Source: Comamonadaceae bacterium
Lineage (GTDB): Bacteria > Pseudomonadota > Gammaproteobacteria > Burkholderiales > Burkholderiaceae_C
Length of the DNA stretch: 64,000 bases
NCBI GenBank assembly: GCA_013297875.1
Contig: JAAFIW010000008.1
Location: 1-64,000 of the forward strand
Direction: 5' to 3'
The stretch's first letter is position 1; every line of letters starts with the position of its first letter. Under the pieces are notes generated by a model that was not told the DNA's origin, made no database searches, and saw only the letters and a list, made by a program, of their open reading frames with translations. Made by a program: the position numbers and the translations under genes. Of this stretch, positions 27,248-35,068 are shown piece after piece.

Positions 27248-27265
27248 TACCGACTAGTTGGTAGA
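27248..27265. promoter_or_regulatory. TetR-type operator of the cupin-tetR operon
   Basis: TACCGACTAGTTGGTAGA, nearly palindromic, directly in front of the cupin start. Matches the orphan site at 25908-25925 with one difference. Confidence 0.75.
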
Positions 27266-27322
27266 TTGAGTGAACGAATTCTGGCACAGTTTTGCCAACC
27301 CCGCCTTTGCCATACTTGCCCC

Positions 27323-28072
27323 ATGTCCAAACCCATGCAGCTTCAAGACATTCTCTACACCCAAGGCTTTGGCACCCGCCGCGTGTGCGCGGGCCTCATT
27401 CAACAGGGTTTTGTGGCGGTAGCCCATGAAACGATTGCTCAAGCAGCTACTGAATTTGTAGCAGACGGTTTGCAGTTCACGGTGCAAGGCGTGGACTGGC
27501 CGTACCACGAGAAGGCTTATGTGATGCTGCACAAGCCGATGGGCACCGAGTGCTCGCACAAGGCGTCCACCTGGCCCAGCATCTACACCCTGCTGCCCCC
27601 GCCGCTGCGCCAGCGGCCCCAAAAAGGCCCGGTGCAAGGCGTGCAGGCAGTGGGTCGGCTGGACCAGGACACCACCGGGCTGCTGCTGCTGACGGACGAC
27701 GGCAATTTCATCCACCGCATGAGCTCGCCGCGCCACCACGTGCCCAAGGTGTATGACGTGACTACCAAGCACCCGCTGGACGACGCCCAGGTGCAAAAGC
27801 TGCTGGCCGGTGTGGTGCTGGACGACGACCCCAAACCCGTGCGCGCCGCCGCCTGCGAGGCCGTGGCCGGGCACCATCTGCGGCTGACCTTGACCGATGG
27901 CAAATACCACCAGGTCAAGCGCATGCTGGCCGCGGTGGGCAACCGGGTGGAAGGGCTGCACCGCTCGCAAATTGGCGCACTGGCGCTGCCGACCGATCTG
28001 CTGCCGGGGCAATGGCGCTGGTTGAGCGCTGCCGATCTGGCGGCCTTGCAGGACAAAACCCTGCAGCCATAA
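27323..28072 (+). CDS. rsuA: 16S rRNA pseudouridine synthase RsuA type
   Basis: 249 residues from the ATG at 27323; the frame runs further upstream but without similarity. An S4 domain (LQDILYTQGFGTRRVCAGLI) is followed by the catalytic domain: VMLHKPMGTECS, the catalytic Asp in VGRLDQDTTGLLLLTDDG, SSPRHHVPKVYDV and DGKYHQVKRMLAAVGNRV. Closest to RsuA, which makes pseudouridine 516 in 16S rRNA. Residues 38-47 (IAQAATEFVA) are encoded by a copy of the dispersed element, in the S4 linker. Confidence 0.85.
   Translation: MSKPMQLQDILYTQGFGTRRVCAGLIQQGFVAVAHETIAQAATEFVADGLQFTVQGVDWPYHEKAYVMLHKPMGTECSHKASTWPSIYTLLPPPLRQRPQKGPVQGVQAVGRLDQDTTGLLLLTDDGNFIHRMSSPRHHVPKVYDVTTKHPLDDAQVQKLLAGVVLDDDPKPVRAAACEAVAGHHLRLTLTDGKYHQVKRMLAAVGNRVEGLHRSQIGALALPTDLLPGQWRWLSAADLAALQDKTLQP
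27433..27462 (-). repeat. TAGCTGCTTGAGCA element, partial copy inside rsuA
   Basis: Minus-strand reading GCTACAAATTCAGTAGCTGC then TTGAGCAATC. Only the stem and core are present. In frame with rsuA. Confidence 0.65.
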
Positions 28073-28081
28073 CCCGCCGAT

Positions 28082-29356
28082 CTACAACCCTTTCACCCAT
28101 TCCCCCAGCGCGGCAAACGCGGGCAGGCTGATCGGGTCATTCGCGGCGCTGGAGGCAATGGGGTGGGAGGCGAAGCGTGCGATCACCAGTTCGGCCTGGG
28201 GCGCGACGTACAGCCGCTGGCCGTGGATGCCGCGGGCTTCAAAAGCACCATGGGCGTTGTGTGTGACCCACCACATGTTGCGATACGAGTAACCGGGCAG
28301 CAGGGTGTAGCCGGCCTTGGCGAACCTGGCAGGGTCGGCACCGCGCCGGATGTCGGCCACCACGGCAGCTGGAATGATCTGATCGGCACCGCGCGCGCCG
28401 CCGCAGCGCATGAGTTCGCCAAAGCGGGCCAGGTCGCGCAGGGTGGCGCTCAGGCCACCGCCGCCGAAGGCCACGCCGATGGAATCGACACTGATCTGAG
28501 CGTCTTCCTCGCAGGCCAGGCGCTGCCAGATGCGCTCGCTGAGCATGTCGGCCAGGGCCTGGCCGGTCACGCGCTTCATGACCCAGCACAAGAGGTCGGT
28601 GTTGACGGTTTTGTAGGCAAAGGCCTGGCCGTGTTCGCCTTCTTTTTGCAGGGTTTGCAGAAACTCATAGAAGGTGCCGGGGCCGTTGTCACCCGCCTTG
28701 CGCGCCAGCAGGCCGCCAGCGCGGGCGTGGCTCCAGATCTGGGCCTGGGGGTCCGCGTACAGCTCGGAAAAGGCCACGCCAATCTGCATGTCCAGCACCT
28801 GGCGCAAGCTGGCGTCGGCATAGGCGGTGCGAGCCATTTCGGGCAGGTAAAAGGGCACGGTGCGGGTTTCATCCAGCACGTTTTCATGCAACAGCGTGGC
28901 CGCCAGCGTGGCGGCGTACGACTTGGTGATGGAAAAGCAGGCGTGGGAGCCATGGGGCTGCAAGGCACCGGCATAGCGCTCATAGACGCGTTGGCCGCGG
29001 TGCAGCACCACCATGCCGTCGGTGTAGGTGTCTGCCAGCGACGTGCTCCAGGTGCGGGGCTGGCCATTCATGTCGGTAAAGGGCAGGGCGTCAATGGCGG
29101 CTTGGGTGGCTGTGTTCACGCGACCCAGGTCACTGGGCGGCGCGCTGCCGCGCCACACGTTGGCGGTAGGCACCAGCTCCCGCATGTGCGACAGCGCCCA
29201 GCGGTTTTGCGGAAAGTTCAAAAACTGGTTGTCGGAAAAGCGGATGGTTTTGTCCTGTGGCGGTGGCGAGCCCTGCATCCAGCCCAGCGCCACGGGGTCT
29301 GAATCGTGGGCGTTCAGGTAGGTGTTGCCGTCGAAGGTGTTCAGATGGGGTGTCAT
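28082..29356 (-). CDS. Class C beta-lactamase-like serine hydrolase
   Basis: 424 residues from the ATG at 29356; a longer TTG start at 29389 lacks support. The SXXK nucleophile motif is SITK (CFSITKSYAATLAATLL) and a Tyr-X-X-Asn-like FAYKTVNTDLL follows; late HGQRLYVAPQAELV is the third-motif region. No signal peptide, so it is likely a cytoplasmic esterase or peptidase rather than a true lactamase. It converges on rsuA with 9 bp between stops. Confidence 0.83.
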   Translation of the reverse strand: MTPHLNTFDGNTYLNAHDSDPVALGWMQGSPPPQDKTIRFSDNQFLNFPQNRWALSHMRELVPTANVWRGSAPPSDLGRVNTATQAAIDALPFTDMNGQPRTWSTSLADTYTDGMVVLHRGQRVYERYAGALQPHGSHACFSITKSYAATLAATLLHENVLDETRTVPFYLPEMARTAYADASLRQVLDMQIGVAFSELYADPQAQIWSHARAGGLLARKAGDNGPGTFYEFLQTLQKEGEHGQAFAYKTVNTDLLCWVMKRVTGQALADMLSERIWQRLACEEDAQISVDSIGVAFGGGGLSATLRDLARFGELMRCGGARGADQIIPAAVVADIRRGADPARFAKAGYTLLPGYSYRNMWWVTHNAHGAFEARGIHGQRLYVAPQAELVIARFASHPIASSAANDPISLPAFAALGEWVKGL

Positions 29357-29391
29357 GGTTGGCCAGGTGTGTTGAGGGACGAATTTCAAGT

Positions 29392-29446
29392 AAAAATGGC
29401 TACCAGCCCTTATAAAATATGCTCAAGCAGCTATTTTATTGATAGC
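29392..29446 (-). repeat. TAGCTGCTTGAGCA element copy, supplying a stop codon
   Basis: Minus strand: GCTATCAATAAAATAGCTGC then TTGAGCATATTTTATAAGGG and CTGGTAGCCATTTT. The first 24 bases are the last codons (AINKIAA) and TGA stop of the radical SAM gene. Confidence 0.9.
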
Positions 29447-31354
29447 AATTGGGTGTGTGCTCCCTGCCAGAGCACGTTCCACAAAGTCAGGTGCCACCTT
29501 GGTTTTGGGCACGCGCACATCAAACCAGCTGCGCACGTTTTGCGTGAGGCCAATGCCGTGCATGTAGTTGTACAGCGCCTTGTTCAAGCCCTTGCCCAGC
29601 GCGTCGTGGTCAACGCCGGTCGGGTCGATGAAGGCGATGTCGTTTTTCGCAAAGTTGCCCGGCGGCAGCGGCACCAGGGTCACGCCATAGTCTTGCGGTG
29701 CTTTGCCCACCGGCGAGTGCACGGTGCAAGCAAACCGGTGAAAAAAGCCGCTTTGAATGCAGCCCGCAGCAAACAACTGGCGCACGTATTCCAGCGCGTC
29801 TACCGTGTCTTGCACTGTCTGCGTGGGAAAGCCGTACATCAGGTAGGCGTGCACCAAAATGCCCGCGTCTGAAAAGCCTTTGGTCACGCGGGCCACCTGT
29901 TCGACCGACACGCCTTTTTTCATCAGTTTGAGCAAGCGGTCAGACGCCACTTCCAGCCCGCCGCTGATGGCAATGCAGCCGCTGTCGGCCAGCTCCTGGC
30001 ACAAATCGGGTGTGAACGATTTTTCAAAGCGGATATTGCCCCACCAACTAATGGCCGTGCCACGCGCCTGCAGCTCGGCGGCCAGGGCTTTGAGCGCTTT
30101 GGGTGGGGCGGCTTCGTCGACAAAGTGAAAGCCGGTCTGGCCGGTCTCCAGCACGATGGCCTCGATGCGGTTGACCAGCTCTTGCGCGGTCGTGCCTTCG
30201 TAGCGGCTGATGTAGTCCAGGCTCACATCGCAAAAGCTGCATTTCTTCCAGTAGCAGCCATGGGCCACTGTGAGCTTGTTCCAGCGGCCATCGCTCCACA
30301 GGCGGTGCATGGGGTTGAGCATGTCCAGCAGGCTCAGGTATTTGTCCAGCGGCAGGCCGTCCCAGGTGGGCGTGCCCACATCGGAAAACGGCACGTCGGG
30401 CTCGGCCAGGTTGATGTATTTCACCTGGCCCTGGTCTCGCACAAACGTGCGCACCAGGCGCTGCGCGCCGCGCTGGCCTTGCACATGTTCCAGCAGCGCC
30501 AGCAAGGGGCGCTCGCCTGCGTCCAGCGTGACGAAATCAAAGTAGTCAAACACCCGGGGCTCGGCCAGCTCGCGCAGCTCGGTGTTCACATAGCCGCCGC
30601 CCAGCACGGTGGTGATGTGCGGGTGGTGCAATTTGATGGCCTGTGCGATGCGAAACGCCGCGTACACCGAGCCAGGAAAGGGCACTGAGAGCAGCACCAC
30701 GGTGGGCTGGTGCTGCGCCACGCTTTGCAGCGCGAGCGCCACCAGGGTTTGGTCCACCAACGTGAACGGCAGGGCCAGCGCGGTGGCCAGCGGCTCAAAC
30801 GTGGGCTGGCTGCCGGCCAGCGACTCGGCGTAGCGCACGAATTCAAAGCGCGGGTCAATCGCGTCTTTCAGCACATCGGCCAGGTCGTTCAAATACAAGG
30901 TGGCCAGGTGGCGAGCCTTGTCTTGCGCGCCCAGCGAGCCAAAAGCCCAGGCCAGCGGGTCGCCGCCGTCGTCATCCACATACACATCGAGCGACTCAAA
31001 GCGTGGGCCTTCGGGCAGAAAGCTGCGCGAGTTGATGCGGTGTGCCAGCGTGGAGTCTTTGCCTTGCAGGTAAGCGATGGTAGGGTTGATCGTGGCCTGG
31101 TAGCGGTCAAACTGCTCCGTGAACAAGGCCACGCGTGCGGTGGTTTGCGTGTGCTTTTCAATGTCGGCGCGTATCTGCCGCAGCCCCTCGGCACAAAACA
31201 GCTTGAGCACCAACGCCAGCGCCACATCTGCCTGCATCGCCTGCACACCGCGCGAACGCAGAAAACCTGTCAAGTAGGCGGTGGACGGGTAGGGCGTGTT
31301 CAGCTGTGTCATCGGCGGGATGAGCGAGAGAACGCGCAGGGTCGAAGAGGGCAT
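29423..31354 (-). CDS. B12-binding-domain radical SAM protein
   Basis: 643 residues. The N-terminal third looks like a cobalamin-binding Rossmann domain (VVLLSVPFPGSVYAAFRIAQ, TTVLGGGYVNTELRELA, around residues 220-275). The radical SAM cluster site is near residue 367: HGCYWKKCSFCDVSLDY, a CX4CX2C rather than the usual CX3CX2C. Glu-rich SAM-domain strands follow (GCIAISGGLEVASDRLL, LVHAYLMYGFPTQT). Reaction unknown; relatives with GCYWxxCxFCD modify peptides or other substrates. The last residues and stop come from the dispersed repeat, so the natural C-terminus may have been lost or replaced. Confidence 0.8.
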   Translation of the reverse strand: MPSSTLRVLSLIPPMTQLNTPYPSTAYLTGFLRSRGVQAMQADVALALVLKLFCAEGLRQIRADIEKHTQTTARVALFTEQFDRYQATINPTIAYLQGKDSTLAHRINSRSFLPEGPRFESLDVYVDDDGGDPLAWAFGSLGAQDKARHLATLYLNDLADVLKDAIDPRFEFVRYAESLAGSQPTFEPLATALALPFTLVDQTLVALALQSVAQHQPTVVLLSVPFPGSVYAAFRIAQAIKLHHPHITTVLGGGYVNTELRELAEPRVFDYFDFVTLDAGERPLLALLEHVQGQRGAQRLVRTFVRDQGQVKYINLAEPDVPFSDVGTPTWDGLPLDKYLSLLDMLNPMHRLWSDGRWNKLTVAHGCYWKKCSFCDVSLDYISRYEGTTAQELVNRIEAIVLETGQTGFHFVDEAAPPKALKALAAELQARGTAISWWGNIRFEKSFTPDLCQELADSGCIAISGGLEVASDRLLKLMKKGVSVEQVARVTKGFSDAGILVHAYLMYGFPTQTVQDTVDALEYVRQLFAAGCIQSGFFHRFACTVHSPVGKAPQDYGVTLVPLPPGNFAKNDIAFIDPTGVDHDALGKGLNKALYNYMHGIGLTQNVRSWFDVRVPKTKVAPDFVERALAGSTHPIAINKIAA

Positions 31355-31476
31355 TCGGCTGATTATCAGGCGGGGTGGCTGCTGTTACAAACTGCTGCTA
31401 ATGACAACTATTGAACTAGTTAAAGTTGCCTGGCGTTACGTGCAATCGACCCGGAACCTCCAACAGCGAGCCCACC

Positions 31477-34400
31477 ATGACAGCCATTCACTTTGAAAAA
31501 TCCAATCAACCTGCCTGGGTACTACGCACGCTGTCGGCGCTGGTGAGCCTGGTCTGTGCGGCCCCCGTGTGGGCACAGGACGCCGACATTTTGATGGTGG
31601 TGGGGCCCGGTGAGGTGCGAACCTCGGAGCCCAGTGCCTGGACGCCGGCCCGCGCGCCGCAAAAGCTGGTTTCAGGCAGCTTTGTGCGCACGGGGCCCGA
31701 CGCGCAAATGGCGCTGCTGCTGCGCGACCAGACGCAATTGCGCCTGAATCAAAACACCACGTTGCAAATCAGGTCGCTGCAAGCCGGCAGCGATTCCACG
31801 GTGCTCTCGCTCACGCAGGGCCGCTTGTGGGCACAAGTCAAACAACTGGCCACCGGCGTGGTTCGGGTGGCGTCCGCTGCGGTGCTGCCCAACCGGCTGC
31901 GCATCATCACGCCCACGGCGACCGTGGGCATTCGTGGAACCGACTGGGAGCTGGTGGTGGGTGACCAGGGCATCACCACGCTGACGGTGGTCAGCGGCGA
32001 AGTGGAGATGGCCAACGAATTTGGGCGTGTGTCAGTAGGTGCCAATGAGCAAGCCGTGGCTGAAGCCGGCAAGGCACCGGTGAAAAGCCTGCTGTCCAGC
32101 GCGCGCGACCGGGTGCAGTGGGTCACTGCTTACCGGCCCGCCCCTGCGCGCTGGCTACCCAGCCCGCCCGCGGCGCTGCAAGCCGCGGTGCGTGACATTG
32201 AAGCGGGCGCTTACGCCAAGGCGCTTGCTGCGCTGGAGTCCAACCGCTCCCAAGTGGCCGCCAGCCTGTTGCTGGCCGATGTCTACATCTACCTGGGTCG
32301 CACAGCTGACGCGGTCAATGTGCTGGCCCCGTTTTCGCAGGCAGGCCGTGGTGACCCGGCGGCCACCGCGCTACAAGGCCGCGCACTGCTGGTGGCCGGG
32401 CGATTGGACGAAGCCGCCAGTCTGCTGCAAGAAGGCCTGAAAACGCACCCCGCCGACCGGGAACTGGTGCTGGCCGTGGCTGACGTGGCGCGCGTGCAGG
32501 GCGACGCAGACCAGGCGCTGCGCTGGTTTTCACAAGTCACGCTGGCGCACCCCAAGAGCCACGAAGCCTGGTTTGGCGTGGGCCGAATTCAGGTGGACAA
32601 GGAAGACCTGTCCAAAGCCAAAGCCGCGCTGGACGAAGCCATTCGTCTGAGCCCCAATGAAGCGGGCTACCAGGGTGAGCGCGCCACCTTGTTGGCTTTG
32701 TCGGGCGATCTGAAGGCCGCACGCACCGCATTTGACGAGGCACTGAAGCAGCACCCCGACGACTACCTGGCCTGGACGGGCTTGGGCATCTTGCAGCTGA
32801 AAACCGGTGAGCCGCAGCAAGCGCTGGAATCGTTCCTCAAAGCCACCGTGCTGGAGCCCCGCTTTGCCCGCGCGCAGCTGTATGTGGGCGTGACCTACTA
32901 CCAGCTCGGTGATGCGCAGCGTGCGATTGAGGCGGTCAACCGCGCGGCGCAGCTGGATGAAAAAGACCCGCTGCCCTACTTGATGCTGGGCCTGATTCAC
33001 GGCGACGCGCAAGAGCTGGCGCTGGCCACCGAAGCGGCCCAACAGGCCCAGGTGCGCATGCCCTTTTTGAAATCAGCCAACCAGTTGCTCAACGACCAGA
33101 AAGGCAGCGCCAACGTGGGCACGGCACTGGCCAATCGCGGCATGGAGGAATGGGCGCAGTCGTATGCCACGGCTTCCTACAACCCGTATTGGGCGGGCAG
33201 TGCGTTTTTTCTGGCCGATCGCTACACCGACGGCTTCAACAAAAATTCGCAGCTGTACCGGGGCTTTTTGCTCGACCCGTTGTCGTTTGGCGCATCGAAC
33301 CGGTTGAGCTCGCTGGTGGCGGTGCCGGGGCATTACGGGAGTGTGGGCTTGGAGCGGCAGCGGGCCGATATTGACTACACGATTGGGCAGGTCACGGCCA
33401 ATGGCCTGTTCGCTACCAACGTGCCGATTGCCTATTCACTGACCGGTCAAAAGGCGTCGCTCAGCGCCAGAAATGGCCAATTGCGCGACAGCAATCTGGA
33501 CAACCTGACCGTGGGTTTGGGCATGAAGCCATCGTCTGATCTGGGTATTTTTTACTTTGGTTCGCGTATTGGCCTGGCAGCCAAATCGCCATTTGTGGCG
33601 TTAACGGGTGGGAGTCAGCCCGATAGCAGCATCAAGCTGAGCAACCCGCGCCATGACATCGGTTTGACCTATCGCTTCGCGCCGGACAACCAGATCATGC
33701 TTAAGTACGGTCAAGGCAGCCAGGCAACCACCAAAAAGGGAAAAACAGAAAGCCAGGAAATCACCGACCTGTTCGACGTCTTGGTTGTACTGGTCGACCC
33801 TGACGCGGTTCCGTTCAACCCCATCGGCGAGCTGGACTACCGCGCCCGAAACCGGGTCCGCGACTTTCAGTTCAACCACAGCCTGGCACTCAGCAGCCAA
33901 ACGCAGTTGAGCTGGGGTTTCGAGCAGGTGCAAGACCAGCAAACCATTGTGCTGGCCCAGTCGTTCCAAGGTGCTGCGGGCTCACCCCGTGCGACCCGCT
34001 TTGACCTGAGTGGCACGCGTGATTTGAAATACACCGGTTGGTATGTGTCTGGCCGCTCCAGCCCATCCGACAGCTTTTCCTGGCAGGCTGATCTGGCCCA
34101 TCAGTCGTTTCGTGGAAAGTCGGTGGTCGGGGCACTGATTGATGTGGGAGGTGGCATTGACGCGACCGAACAAGACAGCGTGACACCCGAGTCCATCAGA
34201 AGCCTCAGCCCCCGACTGGGCGTGCGCATTGCCACCGCGCAGGGCCAGCAACTCAAGCTGGTGTATCAGCGCTGGCGCCGCCCGCCCGGGGTAGCCACTT
34301 TGGCGCCCGTCGACACGCTGGGAATTCCTGTTGAAGACCGGCTGGTGACGGCGGGCGGCCTGCTGAGCAGGTTGCGCGCACAGTACGACTGGCAGCGAAA

Positions 34401-34977
34401 CGACAGTAGCTTTTACCGGTTTTTTGCCGAACAGCGGCAAGTGACCAATCTGCAAGATCGACTGGCGTCCATCAACGATTCACTGGAATTGCTGACCCTG
34501 GAGTCGGTGCGTCCGCGAGGGGCGGTGTTTGGCCAGGCGTTTGACGAACTGGAAGAAACGCCCAAATTTGGCAAAGGCAAGGTGTCGTCGATGGGTGTGG
34601 CGGGCAACTGGCTCCTGGCGTCCAGGCTGTCGCTCAGTGCTCGTTACCACTACGCCAACAGCCAGAACACGGGCGCAGATTTTCTGGGCTTGAAGATTCC
34701 CTACATTCCGCGCCACCTGGCCAATGCGCTGCTTTACTGGCAGCCAGCCAACCGCTGGCAGCTGATTGCCAGTGCCACGTACCGCTCGTCGCGCTTCATT
34801 GACGAAGCCAATCTGCAGCGGCTGGACGCGGGCTGGAACTACGGCGTTGCGGCGAACTGGGAGTCGGCCGACAAGAGGTTGAACCTGCAAGCCTTGTTGT
34901 CAAACGTGCGCGCCAACAAGCGGTCGTCGGCAGACCTGAAAACGGTTTTGTCGTTGACCGGCATTTACCGGTTTTGA
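31477..34977 (+). CDS. FecR-TPR-outer-membrane-barrel protein
   Basis: 1166 residues from the ATG at 31477; an earlier ATG at 31426 would spoil the signal peptide. Signal peptide to about residue 34 (VCAAPVWAQ). A FecR domain follows (about 55-200; ITPTATVGIRGTDWELVV), then eight or so TPR-like helical repeats (about 238-535; e.g. AKAALDEAIRLSPNEAGYQGER), then a long beta-rich region (about 550-1166) ending in IYRF, the terminal Phe typical of outer-membrane barrels. Probably an outer-membrane channel or secretion component with a periplasmic scaffold. Polysaccharide export systems use TPR-barrel proteins, so this is one option; no polysaccharide genes are adjacent. Confidence 0.72.
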   Translation: MTAIHFEKSNQPAWVLRTLSALVSLVCAAPVWAQDADILMVVGPGEVRTSEPSAWTPARAPQKLVSGSFVRTGPDAQMALLLRDQTQLRLNQNTTLQIRSLQAGSDSTVLSLTQGRLWAQVKQLATGVVRVASAAVLPNRLRIITPTATVGIRGTDWELVVGDQGITTLTVVSGEVEMANEFGRVSVGANEQAVAEAGKAPVKSLLSSARDRVQWVTAYRPAPARWLPSPPAALQAAVRDIEAGAYAKALAALESNRSQVAASLLLADVYIYLGRTADAVNVLAPFSQAGRGDPAATALQGRALLVAGRLDEAASLLQEGLKTHPADRELVLAVADVARVQGDADQALRWFSQVTLAHPKSHEAWFGVGRIQVDKEDLSKAKAALDEAIRLSPNEAGYQGERATLLALSGDLKAARTAFDEALKQHPDDYLAWTGLGILQLKTGEPQQALESFLKATVLEPRFARAQLYVGVTYYQLGDAQRAIEAVNRAAQLDEKDPLPYLMLGLIHGDAQELALATEAAQQAQVRMPFLKSANQLLNDQKGSANVGTALANRGMEEWAQSYATASYNPYWAGSAFFLADRYTDGFNKNSQLYRGFLLDPLSFGASNRLSSLVAVPGHYGSVGLERQRADIDYTIGQVTANGLFATNVPIAYSLTGQKASLSARNGQLRDSNLDNLTVGLGMKPSSDLGIFYFGSRIGLAAKSPFVALTGGSQPDSSIKLSNPRHDIGLTYRFAPDNQIMLKYGQGSQATTKKGKTESQEITDLFDVLVVLVDPDAVPFNPIGELDYRARNRVRDFQFNHSLALSSQTQLSWGFEQVQDQQTIVLAQSFQGAAGSPRATRFDLSGTRDLKYTGWYVSGRSSPSDSFSWQADLAHQSFRGKSVVGALIDVGGGIDATEQDSVTPESIRSLSPRLGVRIATAQGQQLKLVYQRWRRPPGVATLAPVDTLGIPVEDRLVTAGGLLSRLRAQYDWQRNDSSFYRFFAEQRQVTNLQDRLASINDSLELLTLESVRPRGAVFGQAFDELEETPKFGKGKVSSMGVAGNWLLASRLSLSARYHYANSQNTGADFLGLKIPYIPRHLANALLYWQPANRWQLIASATYRSSRFIDEANLQRLDAGWNYGVAANWESADKRLNLQALLSNVRANKRSSADLKTVLSLTGIYRF

Positions 34978-34995
34978 CCTTTTTAAGGTCAAAAC
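34971..34995. terminator. Hairpin overlapping the stop codon
   Basis: GTTTTGACCTT-TTT-AAGGTCAAAAC, an 11-bp perfect stem, overlaps the stop of the FecR-TPR-barrel gene and lies between convergent genes. The A/T-rich outer pairs could serve as a bidirectional terminator. Confidence 0.5.
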
Positions 34996-35044
34996 GGCCA
35001 TCAGCCCATTTAGATATTGCTCAAGCAGCTATTATTTTGGTAGC
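34991..35044 (-). repeat. TAGCTGCTTGAGCA element copy
   Basis: Minus strand: GCTACCAAAATAATAGCTGC, TTGAGCAATATCTAAATGGG, CTGATGGCCGTTTT. At the 3' ends of two convergent genes. Confidence 0.88.
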
Positions 35045-35068
35045 GATTGAAGCCAGATTCCCTGTTTT

